In this document: positions 1 to 12,029 of the stretch, one piece after another
Layout: every line of letters begins with the position of its first letter
Position numbering within the stretch: the first letter of the stretch is position 1
NCBI GenBank assembly: GCA_023653785.1
Contig: JAMKCH010002869.1
Coordinates: forward strand, 23,183-87,182
DNA: 64,000 bases
Direction of reading: 5' to 3'
Source of the DNA: Ophioderma brevispina
Taxonomy: Eukaryota > Echinodermata > Ophiuroidea > Amphilepidida > Ophiodermatidae
Notes under the pieces: generated by a model
Database searches by the model: none
Told to the model about the DNA's origin: nothing
The model's input: the letters and a program-made list of their open reading frames with translations, nothing else
Program-made: the position numbers and the translations under genes

Positions 1-1085
1 GCACACTTTAATTGTGATTGACGGCCATATTGAATTAGTGATTACGTGGTTACAGAAATCATTATGTTTAATTGTCATAAGAATGTTTTAACGAGACAGG
101 CCGAAAATTTAACACTTTTGGAGTGAACAAAGAGAATATTTTTTGTTTTGGTGGCCATTTTAGGTTTTTCCGTTTCTACAAAACTGCTTCAAGTTGGTGA
201 GTTCTCGGTCTGGCCATCCACTCTGTATTCAGAATCAGCACAAGAAACTGGTCTAGGAACCGTTGAAAAACATATCCATCTAATAAAACAGAGGTTGATA
301 TTAGTTATCAATGAATCGGTAATCTGGACTACTTTCCCTGTGCTGAAACATGAATAAATAATGTAATGGGTAATTGGGGTGGAACCAAGGAATATAAAAC
401 CGTTATATTTGACATACTTCCCCGTCTCCAAGGGAATGCAGGCCCATGAACAGGATTGTCCTGGGGGAGGGATGGGCCATTTTTGTCCCAAATGGATTTT
501 TCTCCAAAATTCGGCCTCCCTACCAAAACAGATGGGGGGAGGGGGTTAGCTTTTGCAAAAAAAGTAAACCGTTTTACCAAAATGTTAATTTTTTGTTCGA
601 CAACAAGCAATAAAAACAGTAGTTTTTGGGCTCGATCCGCTCGCCACATCTTCTTTGTCTATTTTGCTGGCCTTTTTAAGGCCTTTTTTCGCTTATGTTG
701 GGCTTTTTTTTGGAATGTGGTGGGGCGTCCGCCTCCTTCGCCACCCACCCCCCACTGCTACGGGGCCTGGGGAAAATTGGATCGCTAGAACCCCCTCCCT
801 GAATTTTTCTTGCTTTATAACATAAAGGAAATTTTTACAGTTGTGATAAATGTATACTACGTTTGTGAAGTTGGCTTTTGCTGACCTTGAATAGAACTTT
901 TACTGAATTCGAATATTTTGTATTTGAATTATGTGCATGCATAGGCAAATTTAAAATGTCCATAAATATCAAATGTTTATTACAATTATGTTTCTATGCT
1001 AGAAGCTTTCCACTATCAACTGATTCCAATGTTTGGTCATTAACATATTCTCATAAGATCTCCATAATAATATAGCCGAAAACTA
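1..1085. other. Non-coding stretch, no gene recognised
   Basis: No exon with convincing splice sites or family similarity is seen. The block at about 440-800 is unlike its AT-rich surroundings: it has runs of G, C and T and ends in a C-rich stretch near 720-770 (cacccccc-type runs, then ctacggggcctgg). That ending resembles the end of a short DNA element, but no partner end was found. Short open frames here lack any recognisable motif. Confidence 0.4.
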
Positions 1086-1087
1086 TA

Positions 1088-1162
1088 ACCCTCGTCTACC
1101 GAGGGGGGGGGGGGTACCACCCCCTCGTCTACCGAGGGGGGGGGGGGTTATAACCCCCTTCA
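1088..1162. repeat. Two tandem G-tract hairpin units
   Basis: The motif CCTCG-tctac-CGAGG, followed by a run of a dozen or so G, occurs twice about 45 bases apart. Each unit is a small perfect stem with a 5-base loop attached to a G tract. The tract lengths are unreliable in any assembly. Confidence 0.7.
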
Positions 1163-2225
1163 GGTTTTTTTCCCCCGGCTTGCTAAAAACCCCCTTCTTG
1201 TTGCCAAATTAATGTAATTGTCAATTGGACATGGTCCGCTCCTTTTCATCCAAAACAAACTCCACCGGGTGTGGGTAGATACAGGGTGACCCAAAATTTG
1301 GATATATTATGGGGTGGCAACCCCCCTCTTCGGGAGATAATACCACAACATCCTAGCACAACACAAAAACGTCACAGCACTTGAGTTTGGTACCAAAAGA
1401 TAGAATGGTCCCTCCTCTTCCATTGATACAAAATGAGGTACAACAATGATGTCCATAAAGTTTCGCATGTTTAGTCAAACTGCCAATTTCCCCATAGCAC
1501 TATGGGGAATTCCATTTTTCGCCAAAAAATGTTAGAAATATCCGATTTTCATGCGGTTTTTGGCTCTCTTGAGGAAAATGACTAGATGTATATAATGAGA
1601 GCAAGTTTAGTGCTATAATAACTTTTTTGTTGAGGGGTTTTCGCATAAAATTGTGAAATGACATACCTCATTCAGTATTTTTGTACTTTCCTCATCATAT
1701 GACGTCCATAGGGACTCATAATGGGGATGTTTGGTACTCATTTTGAAACAATGGATAGAAAAAACTCTAAGCTACCCTGTGGTACTCAAAAATTTTCCAG
1801 TAATCGATGTTTTCAGTAACGAAACTCACAGGCGGTGGTAAAACCCCCCCCCCCCTTGGAGTTTTTGTTAAAAAATGGCTCCAGGTAACGAGGTTAAATT
1901 TACCTCTAGCTTTACAAGAGCATTTGTAATGTATAAGATTTCCCACCACGAAATAGATTCTTGGTTTCTGGCACCCTCCTGGCCGAAAACTTTTTTTTGG
2001 GGAAAAAAAAAACGGGGGGGTTTTTTTTTTTAAAAAAAGTGACGTCTGCATTTAAATTGAATAATAGAGGTAGAAACTGGAACTTCCTGGGCCCTATTTT
2101 GTGTAGAAATTATTTTAAAGATAAAATCAGCACAATATCAAGACAAAAGGTGTGTGAGGCTTACTACTAACTTGGTAATTGCATACTAATTTTACCCCAT
2201 CCCATAGGAAAATATTTTTGACTAG
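1163..2225. other. Non-coding stretch with one short palindrome
   Basis: No gene is recognised. A perfect inverted repeat, CCCCATAG-ca-CTATGGGG, lies at 1490-1507 and its flanks also nearly pair (aattt / aatt). Homopolymer runs of C, A, G and T cluster at 1845-1860 and 1990-2035. Confidence 0.5.
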
Positions 2226-2230
2226 AAGCC

Positions 2231-2351
2231 ACAGTTTCAGAGGGGATTCGGAACGTCGTCGTTGTCTTCCATGCTTCAGTAGCTCGAAATCTCCGTGGTC
2301 AACTTATGGATTCCGTCTGCTGAATGGGATGCAGAGGTCTGAGCAGTCTAA
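2231..2351 (+). CDS. Candidate internal exon, unidentified
   Basis: A GC-richer block of about 120 bases sits in AT-rich DNA. It is preceded by a T-rich stretch ending in ttgactag (with another possible acceptor, tttcag, about 15 bases later) and followed by AAG|gtaatg, a plausible donor. One frame stays open across it and reads SRHSFRG-like residues, then RRRCLPCFSSSKSPW, and ends MQRSEQSK. It is rich in Ser, Arg and Cys and matches no family I know. If the donor is used directly after AAG it is phase 0, which does not match the phase-1 acceptor of the NACHT exon, so a direct join between the two is not supported. It could equally be chance. Confidence 0.2.
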
Positions 2352-2360
2352 GGTAATGCA

Positions 2361-3259
2361 TAATTTAAGCAACTGAGTCGCGTTTTCGTTAATGATAATC
2401 TACGTTTGATTAGGGCCATTTTGTACCTAAACCAATGGCATTTATTTGGTGGTGTGCGAAACCTAATGTTTTGATAATTATGGATTAAACATGCAGACTT
2501 CATTTTATGAAACAATTTAGTGAATAATCGAACACTAAAGCCTTATGCGTTTTTGTACTATTATGTTTGATACACTGACATCGAAAGTGAATTCAGCGAG
2601 TCAAATGTTGAACATAATACGAGAAACAAGAATTGTGTCCGAACCCGTCCAAATTTATTCGAACCTAGGTGTTTTGTCATATTTTGGGGAATGCTTCCCA
2701 ATGTATTATATCAAACCTGAAGTGAATAAGCCGGTTACGCCGTCTTTATGTAATATATAATGATTTAGTACTTTCTGTCGTGCACGACAGAATTTCATAG
2801 CATGTTTTCCTAAGGTACGATTAGGGATCAGCATCAAGTTTTCCAAAAAAAAATGTGTGCGGTTTCCTTCGTGCATCTGTTTGTCCATAAACCTTCGAAG
2901 TTCTCGGAAAGGTTTTCAACAACGATCAAGTGCAATTTGAGAGAATTTGAGGTGGAGAACTGCCGATTTTAGGTAGGTCATGTAAACGTCCCGACAGTTG
3001 TTGATCAATACACTACAACGACGGGTGTAGGTTAATTTTACATGGGGGGGGGGCAATTTCCTCCTTCCCCTCCGTGGCGCCGGCCCACTGCCTATAAAAC
3101 ATGATAACGAATGAAATATTCCCCAGCTCTGAACCAGCAACACCCCAATCTCTTTTACTGAACTGATATTCCGTTCCCCTCATAATTTGGAACACTAATT
3201 CCCCGAAGGAGTGAATAGTCCTCCCCCTGACTTTGCAATCCTCCAACGTGGGGGCCGTG
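2361..3259. other. Non-coding stretch
   Basis: No gene is recognised. The short open frames on both strands lack splice context and known motifs. A poly-G run lies at about 3042-3053, just upstream of the LINE fragment. Confidence 0.4.
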
Positions 3260-5430
3260 ACCTTTCATCCCTGGTAAATTAGTCCGACGAAACTGTTTTT
3301 TTCTAGATCTTGTACATCCCCCGGACTTTAAAACCTAGGACTTAGAATCTCTCCGGACTAGAGTACGGCGGGGACAATAAACTTCGACCAACCGGCTTTC
3401 ATCAACATCAAACGATGCTATTCTGACTTCGCTCCATACTCCACCGAGCAGCTAAACATTCCATTCCAAGGCAGAAGGAATTCCCTACACCCCCTTGGGG
3501 ACAAGGGATGCGACATTATAACAAAGTGCACTTGTGAAACCAACTGCGATACTGATAGAGATACAAATGGCAACCACTACTAGATCTGCTGGCCAAAAGA
3601 GAACGCAAACAGGTGGGAGGATGAGATATCTAATATCAACTTCACCCACTCAAGCCGCAAGGCCTGGCCTGGAACACCATCAACAATCTCACCGGGCGTA
3701 GCTTCCAGCTAAGCAGTGTCCTGTCTCTGCAAATTCCATGGCTTCAGACTTGGCACCAATGGAAATGGAAAGACCACACTCCACAGGAAGGCGAAGCCCA
3801 GTCTCGCGCTGTTAATGCAGAGATTAAACACTATTCTACAAACCTCTCCCCGTCAAGCCCCATGTCCCAACCAATCACATATGTAATGGATACCGAATCA
3901 ATTCAAGTATCAAGAATGTAAAAGCTTCCTGGCATGACAACATCCATACAGAATTCTTGAAGAATCGGCACCCGAATTGTGCGATGGCTCCACGCTTCCT
4001 TTTACTTGCATGGGAAACGTCACTATTCCCTCCAGATGGAAGACTTCAAAGGTCATTGCAATCCTTAAGCCCAAGAAACCAGTAAATGATCCCAAAGAGT
4101 TACAGAACCATCTCGCTACTATCTCAATCTCACATCTATAAGCTCTTGAGCGACTGATAATCGGCAGGATCAATGATACGGTCGAGGCAAATTTAACCCC
4201 GACCCCGCACCCAAGCTGGATTTCGAAGAGGTAAATCAACAACAGGGCTGATCAATAGCAAGAACTAGTTTAATTCCTCGAACAGCCTTCCAGAAGAAGC
4301 AGCGTTTGGAGCAGTCTTCATAGACCTAACTGCTGCGTAAGATACAGTCTGGCATCGAGACCTCTAACCCCCTCTACCTCAAGCGACTCAAAATCTTCCC
4401 TGAAGTCAAGCTTGTCAAGTTCATTATGTCTGCCTGCCAAGAACAGATCTTTCGTCCTCGTGACATTAAATGGGCAATGTAGTAGAAAGCGCAAATTTCG
4501 GAGTGGTGTCCCACAAGTTCTGTCCTGGCACCCAGTCCTCTTTCACATCTACGTCTCAGATATGCCAAAGGGAGATTGTTCGCTGTACTCCACGCAGATG
4601 ACACGGCACTTGGAATACTGCTTATTTCCTTTGAGTCTTAGAAACAGTGTTGCAGAAAGCCCTAATCACTGTAAGCCTAATTCTTCCACCGATGGCATTG
4701 AACGCACAAACCCAAGACCGTCATCTCTGTTTTCCACCTGCAATCGATGCGCAAAAAGAGAAGAAATGTCACGTGACCCAACACCGGAGTACCTTGGCGT
4801 CATTATGGACCCGCACTTACTTTAAAAATCAACACACCAAGGCAGTTCTCTGCCCAACGCATTCGCGTGTCAACCTCCTCAGACGGCTTGCAGGAACGGG
4901 ATGGGGTGCATCCTTTTGACACCTTACATACAATCTGTTGCCTTGGCATACTTCCAACTTCTGAATACGCTGAAACCAGTATTGAGTCACAGTGTACATC
5001 ACACAAGATTGATGTCGTTCTGAATGATGCAATGAGACTTTTTAGTGGTTGCCTTCTTGGCGACTACTGTAGAATATCTTCCACTTCTGTCTTGCATAGC
5101 TCCTGCAACCTTAGGAGGAACCTTCAATTGATCAAGCTCGCCAAGAAATGTGATGACCCTGGTAGTCTACTCCCCCCACCACCACCCTTTGATTATCAGA
5201 GAAGTTTCCACGGAATCACTTTGCTACCCAATCCATGACACTGCAGTTGCATTGTGGAAGAGCCCCACACCATTAAGCCACATCATCGGTGAGGTCCTAC
5301 GTCCGCAAGAGGAATTCCAGGCCTGATCACCCTGGTGGAGAAACTATCAGCTGGTTTAAAGACGATTCTTCCACTGTGATTTGGACACGAACGAACGTCC
5401 TAACGTAATCGCCAGGCTTGACATTTCATT
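3260..5430 (+). pseudogene. Jockey-like LINE fragment, linker plus reverse transcriptase
   Basis: This is a decayed non-LTR retrotransposon ORF2. From about 3420 it carries the linker shared with the copies at 13.4 and 15.8 kb (the part reading QLNIPFQ in those copies). RT motif A is read at 4311-4363 as AVFIDLTAA*DTVWHRDL, with a stop codon where Tyr is expected. The conserved GVPQ...PVLF.IYVSDMPKGDCSLY block follows at 4505-4590. The catalytic ADDTALG box is at 4594-4615 but in a frame shifted from the preceding block. The stretch at 5006-5075 reads KIDVVLNDAMRLFSGCL, a motif downstream of the RT in this LINE group. Stops and frameshifts make it non-functional. The Jockey assignment comes from motif style; a neighbouring clade is possible. 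Confidence 0.75.
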
Positions 5431-5599
5431 TTCATGAAGCCATCCTACACGCATTAAAAAAGGCCATATATTGAATGTTGATGCTGATTAAGCCCCTAAA
5501 ATAGGACCTGTTGGGCTGATCATATTTTGCAGACTTCCCGAGCTGGGTACACAAAACACAGGATAGTCAGAGGTACAAGTTTCACCCCCGCAGAAGTGT

Positions 5600-6860
5600 G
5601 CAACTTCAACCCATGAATAATTGCGTCAAGAGATGGCTTCAGCATTGCCTTACTTCCATGCGATAATTTGGACCGGACAGACATCACAGGTGCCCCTCAA
5701 AGCTCTCCCTCAAATCATCCTGAGCCCACAACCTGACGACAGCGTCCATCAGGCAGTTGCTGCGTCGTCTGAGGAACCAGGAGTACCACCGGGGATCAGT
5801 GCTGGCTTCCATGCTGTGTAACTTGTCTACCGGCTGATTTGCCTCAAGCGGCGTCCGGGAACGGTATGGCTGCGCCAACGGTCTTTCCCTTCTTCATTTG
5901 GAGGAGGCTGGGCTGGGCTAGAGGGTGCACTTGCTGCAAGTATGGCCCTGCCTGCGCGTATCTCAAGACCTGGAGGCTTGGGCTAAGTTGGGGCGGACCA
6001 CCGCTGCCTTCCTTCCATCTTGGCACCGGGGGAGGGCGGTGGGTGCTCTCGCTGTCTCGGACAGCCTCGGTGGAGCGCCTCTGTCATGCGTCCTGCACCG
6101 CTTTTTCTGAGCGTAAGGCTTGGTCGCAGCTTACACTTGTCGTGGCACCTCGGGTCAGTATGTGCAAAGGTATCTTGAGGGCTAACCTCCCGTGCCGCCT
6201 TACTGTATCATCATGGGGTGCTAGTCCAAACGCCCTGGACACCGCCGTCCTGGCTCTGGTCTACATCTCTTGCGAATATGCCGCCCCAGTATGGTGTAAT
6301 AGCTCTCGTGCAGGGACCCGCCTGCAACCAGTGTATCGTTCGAGACCATGGGAACATTTCTGGCTGCCTTCATCCCCCTTCATCTAGGTTTCTGGCAGTG
6401 CTTTCGGGCATTGCCCTGCGGTGCGTGGGGCGGGGGCATCGCATGCATAGGCTTGTGAATCATGCTCTGTTTGACAGGAGGCGCTTGCTGCATGACGCTG
6501 TCGGAGAATCACACCGGCTCGACAGACGGGGACTGCGCCTTTCCGGTCGACGGTTTCTGTTGACGCGGCTGCTGGCTCTTCCCTGGCTCCCCCATTCGAC
6601 AATCTTGCATACATGGTAGCACTGCCTTGCTGGATGCTCCCGGCCGGATCGGTTTGCTGTCATGCCTGTGAGGGGTTCCCCCTGATGGCGGTCTTCAGGG
6701 GGGGGGGTCACCTTGGGCCGGACTCGCGCAGGGGTAAGTTATTTTCGGCAGCGTGTGCGCGATGGGGGCTGCGGCCGTCTCTGGCCTGCCACTGTGGCTC
6801 TCTGTCACGGGCTGTCAATCGCATACTCAGTGGGTGCCCTACCTTTTTTCGATAACCAAT
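5600..6860 (+). pseudogene. GC-rich LINE ORF2 C-terminal region
   Basis: This block is much more GC-rich than its neighbours. It reads, in shifting frames, the post-RT part of a non-LTR ORF2: SWGASPNALDTAVLALVYIS then EYAAPVWCNSS (about 6209-6306), WLAVLSGIAL-like (about 6390), RLVNHALFDRRRLLHDAVGE (about 6450-6508) and, near the end, GLRPSLACHCG...NRILSGCPTFF (about 6765-6850). The last part matches the Cys/His-containing tail of such elements. At least three frame changes occur. It belongs to the same broad LINE group as 3.26-5.43 kb, but its base composition suggests a different or younger subfamily. No endonuclease or core RT motif is seen here, so it is 5'-truncated. Confidence 0.65.
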
Positions 6861-7729
6861 GGACTTCTCGGACCCACCATTCCCAACAGTGAGCTGGCTT
6901 CCCCCGGCTTAAACATTTAGCTGCTGCCTCATACGCAGAGGTAAAAATAGTGGTGTTGGCAAGAAGGGTGCCCTCTTTAAAGTTATGATGAAAGCTCCAG
7001 CTCTTACGAGCTGGGAAATAGAAACCCATCATACAATTTAAATTCCAAGCTGTGGAAGTATTCTGTTATTAGGCCTTATCACACAAAAATAATCTGCTGG
7101 GAGCAAAAATCCCCTACACCCAAATGGCAGAAATTCCAGAACATTTGCAAAACCAAGTGCCGATAAGTTGCCGCCTATATATACAGAAGGAGGCCTCAAC
7201 ATATCTACAGCATCTCTTTAAGATCAAGACCAATGTTCTTCATCCAACAATACCAGATCCTTAGGCCTTGTATAACTAGAATGAGCAGACGCAAGACAAC
7301 ACTTTTTGCAGATCCTTACCTGCAGAACTGTTGCACCTAAGGCAGTGTAGCGTGTTAGTAAGGATTTTGAATGGCATTCACATCCTACATTGTGAACAAC
7401 TTGATTACAAAGTGGCAGCCATTTAAGATGACTTTTATCGCTTAAACTTGTAAGAACATTAAGACCCATCTCCTTTAATGGTGGTTGAATAAACTTTTCA
7501 AAATGGGAGGTTTTTGTTTGCAAACCATCAAACTTTTTTTATCACGAGGATATAGAAAATGTGACATAAATGGGGGTTTACAACACGGTTAGCACCAGTC
7601 TATAAATGACATGTTAGAGGTATGAAGACTATGCCCATACATCTACAGCATTCAATAGCCTTATCCGAATGACTTTCGTTGCGAATTTTAAAAAGCACAA
7701 GCCCTGCAGTGTTTTTTTTTTTAATTTTT
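6861..7729. other. Intergenic; one unassigned Cys-rich open frame (-)
   Basis: The minus-strand frame at 7523-7224 encodes about 99 residues with clustered cysteines (LCNQVVHNVGCEC; RICKKCCLA). It resembles zinc-binding pieces of TE proteins, but I do not recognise it. No splice sites support it as a host exon. The rest holds no recognised gene; a T-run ends at 7729. Confidence 0.3.
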
Positions 7730-7919
7730 TACAGTGTGAGTCAAAATGATTGGTCCCCAAGGAACAAAAAAATCTTAAAAATATTTGTATCTTTTTAGAA
7801 TATTATTATATACTTTATATTACAAATAATACTACTTCTTACTCATACCATGTCAAAATGCCCGAGATTCACTAGCATTCTATTTGGCAGTTCACTTCAA
7901 ATTCCAATTCATTCTAAAA

Positions 7920-10330
7920 TTTTATTCAGCAATAACTATCGCACAGACGAAATGTAAATACAGTATAATATATGATAATACATAAAGTATCAATTGTAAC
8001 TGTACTGAGATAAACTGGTGAGGTATATATAGATATGCTAGGACTCATATGGACAACCCGATAGCTATGGATATTGCTGGCCCTGTAATACATTCAAGTA
8101 AATAAAAACTCAATATTATAAAAATATAAGATCACCACACTTAACTGGAAACGGGATACGCGATTTGGAAGAATGAGAGACTTATCAACTTGTCTTGGCT
8201 GAGGTATATAATAATATTTCATAATGAGGAAGCAGAGAAAGAAAATATATGAGGTGGATGGAAAATGTACAGGAAGAGCAGAATCGAAATAGGAATGAGG
8301 AAAAGGTGCAGAAATAAGGACTTGGGGAAATTAAAAAGAATTGTACTGGTTTGATGAAATGTCTTTTTCAGTTGAGCTTTAAAAAAAGTATTTTTTTGTT
8401 TGTGAATTTGTTGGAGTGGATTTCCTGGAAGGTTCATTCAAAGTTTTTTGCGCCGTGATACTGATAAATTGGGCTTTCAGAGGAGATTTTAGAGGGAAGA
8501 TGACGTTTTTGTCAAGCTTGTCGGTGTTATAGTTGTAGGATTGGTGCTGTTTGTGGAAAGTAATTGGCTGAAGTTCGGTGAGGTAAATGGATTGTGTGTG
8601 ATAGTCAAACATGAAGAGCGTTGTTTGAAGTTGGTTAAGGTGCTCTAATTTTAAGTGTGTTTCAGTGATGAAATATGGCACAGTGTGAGTTCTAGGGGGT
8701 GCAGTTTTGTGATAGTTCATGGCCCATTCTGTGTGATTTTAGTTGGTGAGTCGGTGAGTTATAGTGGAGCCAGATGACTGTTACCGTAGCTAAGGTATGG
8801 GAGAACTAGTGTTGTTGTAAGTGATTTTAAGGTGTAGCTGGAGATGTGTTAACTCTGTAGATTGTACCAATGGCGTGAGACGCGTTTGGTAGTGACAGGA
8901 TTGATGTGTTCATTCCATAGTTTGTCGTCGATTGCAAGTGATGCCAAGAAATTTGTTTGAGTGTACCTGGGAGATTGTCTGGTTATCTATTGTTATGTTT
9001 TGGTTGTTATTATGTTGTGTGAGAAAGCATGTCGTTTAGTTTTTACACATTGAGAGAAATTTTGTTAGCCCGAAACCAGTCGTGATTTTTGCGAGTTTCC
9101 ATGATTCATGTTGTTAAAAAGTGCCTTAATGGTAGGGTTTGAAAGAAAAAGGTTTGTGTCATCTGCAAATAAGAGTAGTTTAAGTGTGTAGAGATTAGTG
9201 GATCTCGTTCATGAACTGATGCAAAAGTGGTCCTAGGATTGAGCCTTGGGGACGCCAACTGTTATAGGTTTGATGGATGATGCGGTGGAGTGTACGTATA
9301 CTGATTTGAGCGGTTAGTTAGGGTAACTCCGAACCACTCCACGGCACTCCCCGGACACCGTATGATAAGCTGTGAAGAAGATGTTTTGGTCAATGGTGTC
9401 GAAGGCCTTGGAGAGAATCCAGGAATAACCCCATGGTGTGGAGTTTTTTTATTTTTTTAGTGCAAGGTTAAGGTTGTTTGTTAGTTCGGAGTGCCATATA
9501 AGTCCGGCGTTTTGGGCTAAAACCGTAATTGTTCATCGACAAGAATGTTGTGCTTGTTGAAGACATGTCAGACAGACTTGTGTACATGACTTTTTCAATC
9601 GGTTTTGAAAAAGATGGCATACACAGAATGGGCCTGTAATTTGCAATGTTTTATGTGCATCCTTTGTTTTTGTAAAGAGAATGACTTTGGCTGATTTGAG
9701 GTGATTCTGGGAATGTTTCCGGTGAGAAAGTGATTGGTTAAATCTGTTCATCAGAGGCGAAATGATGTTATCATATGATTCGTTAGCAATCCCAGGATCT
9801 ATATTGTCGGTACCCGCACTTTTATCAGGTTTTAACAGGTGGCGAATTTTGTGCATTTCATCACAGTGAACTGATTTCATGAACATTGAGGTGCAATGTG
9901 TTTTTTTGGAAGTTTTTTGTTAATGGGTTTACTTGAGGGTGGAATTTTTGTTCGCTAAGTTTTTGCCCAGGGGAGTGAAGTGATCGTTGAATGCGTTAGC
10001 TCTGTCAATCGGGTCAGTTATCTGCTTATTATGATGATTGAAAAGGTCAGGGTTTGTTTAGTGGATACCTTCCTACTAGAAGTTGTTGAGGCAAAATTTC
10101 CAAGGTTTTGGTGAATCATTTTGGAGTTTCCGAATTTGTGTGTTGTGTTTTTTTCTTGGCAATACAATATGTGAGGTTAATTTGGTTTTTTTATTGTTTG
10201 TATGGTTGTTTGGTTGCCTGGGTGTTTTCTTCAGGTAGGTTTTTGTAGAGGCCGTGCTTGTGTTTGATTGACTTGTAAATTGCCGTTGTCAGCCAGGGCT
10301 GTTATGGTTTACGATTTTTTTAGGGTCCTT
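7920..10330 (-). pseudogene. CR1/L2-like LINE, RT and C-terminal part
   Basis: Read on the minus strand from about 10300 down, this is an ORF2 with recognisable reverse transcriptase motifs: KSAGTDNIDP (about 9790-9830), a block reading LSHRKHSQNHLKSAKVI, SKAFDTIDQN (complement of 9380-9412), GVPQGSILGP (complement of about 9229-9258) and LLFADDTN (complement of about 9158-9180), so the catalytic FADD is intact. The 8720-8379 frame gives the downstream FMFDYHTQS...NYNTDK motif usual in CR1/L2 C-termini. Several frameshifts break the frame. The 3' part runs to about 7920. Clade assignment rests on motif style. Confidence 0.75.
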
Positions 10331-10689
10331 CTTTCTTTTCTTTTGCAAGGGGAATGATTCGTTTGTAATGTTTTTCGTATAAGTTGTAATAAGTTCCTGT
10401 ACGCTATTTTGGGTCATTTTCTGTGAGTATATGTTCCCATGATTTCAGCAGTGTTGAGTCCTACGGTTAAATGTGCTAATGTTGTGATCTCCAGGTATTC
10501 ACGTTTGTGATTGTTTGTTTTTGTGGCATGCTTATACTTAAGTTATCTTGCTAGATGTGCTGTAACACAAACTGCTTTTAGGTTCAAAGTAGAGGATGAC
10601 CATTAATTGCTCATACCATCTGTCATTGATCCAGTATGAATCGATGGGAATACTGTGAACTGCAGTGCATGGATTGGGGTTGCAAAGTG

Positions 10690-11800
10690 TTCCGTGGAAT
10701 TCTCTATCCTCAAAGGGTGTTGGTGGAGGGATTAGGCTATCAGGTTCCTCACATTTCTTGGCGAGCTTGATCTCCGAAGGTTCCTCCTAAGGGTTGGCAA
10801 AAAAACCAGGAAAAGTACTATGCCAACAGGATTGGAAATATTTCTACAGGCGTCGCCCAAAGGCAAACCACTACCAAGTCTATTTCATCATTCAAACGCC
10901 TCAATCTTGTGTGAATGTACACTGTGGCTCCATACTGGTGCAAGCGCATGCAGCAGTTAAGTATGCCAAGGCAACAGTTGATGTAGGTAAGGGTGTGTCA
11001 AAAGATGCACCCAACCATTCCTTTCCTGCTAGCCTTTCTGAGGAGGTTGTACACGAGAAAGCGTCCTTGTCAAGCGACTGCCTTGGTGTGAAAGTAAGGC
11101 TGCGGGTCCATTGTGACTCGCCAAGGTACTTCGGCCGTTGGGTCGTGTGACAGTGTATCTCCTCCATCTAGAGTGATGTTTTAGTTCTCTTTTTGCGTAT
11201 CGATTTGCAGGTGTTAAAACAGAGCTGACGGTCTGGGTTTGCTGATTTTCAAGAGCCATCGGTGAAGAATTGGCTTACAGCGATTAGGTTCCCCCCGCAA
11301 CACCGCCCACAAGGACCGCCAAGGCTCAGCAGTATTCCAAGTGCCGTGTCCTCTGCGTAGGAGTACTGCGAACAATCTCCCTTTGGCAGATCTGAGACGT
11401 AGATGTTGAGACTGGGTTGCAGGACAGAACCTTGGTGGGACACCATCCGAAGTTTTTGCGCTTTCTACTGCGTTGCCCATTATGTCTCCAGGACGAAGAT
11501 CTTCTTGGATGAGCAGCATAATGACTTGACAAGCTTGACATCAGGGAAGATTTTGAGTAGCTTGAGGTAGAGACCCATCGATGCCAGACTGTATCGATCG
11601 TACGCAGCAGTTAGGTCATGAAGACTGCTCCAAAACTTCTTCTGCTTCTCTGGAAGCTGTGTCTATTTCATTAACTATCCTTGCGCATCGATCAAGTTGT
11701 TGACCCACCTCTTCGAAAACCAGCCCGGGGCGGGGTAAATCTGCCTCGACCGTATCAACCGATCCCCGCCGATCCCCAGTCAGCCCAATAGCTTAATTTT
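10690..11800 (-). pseudogene. Jockey-like LINE RT fragment
   Basis: This is a reverse-oriented copy of the family at 3.26-5.43 kb. On the minus strand it reads NIYVSDLPKGDCSQYSYAEDTALGILLSL (complement of about 11425-11330). The catalytic YADD is changed to YAED, and frameshifts occur just upstream. It continues past the RT to the LRR-K-like region near 10740-10800, which matches the end of the other copy. It lies head to head with the plus-strand Jockey-like copy that starts at about 12030. Confidence 0.7.
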
Positions 11801-12029
11801 GTGAGATAGTAGCGGATGGTTCCCTGCAACTTCTCTTGTGGTCATGTTGACGCCTTCTCGCGGCGGCCCCGTTAAAGTCACATCACCTGCTGTGGCTAAC
11901 TGATTCAACACACCTTAAGTCCCACATTGTGTTTAAAACACCACAGTGAACATCGTGAAGACCCACCCTCAATTCCTAGGCGGGCTGAGCTACTCACAGA
12001 GTAACTTTCCTATGGCAAGCATAACAAAG

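Noticed and set aside
5839..6387. 182-codon frame as an independent gene
   Set aside because: Its legible parts are LINE ORF2 C-terminal motifs that continue in another frame downstream.
7224..7523. Cys-rich minus-strand frame as a host zinc-finger gene
   Set aside because: The Cys spacing fits no finger I know, there are no splice signals, and it lies amid TE debris; kept only as a note.
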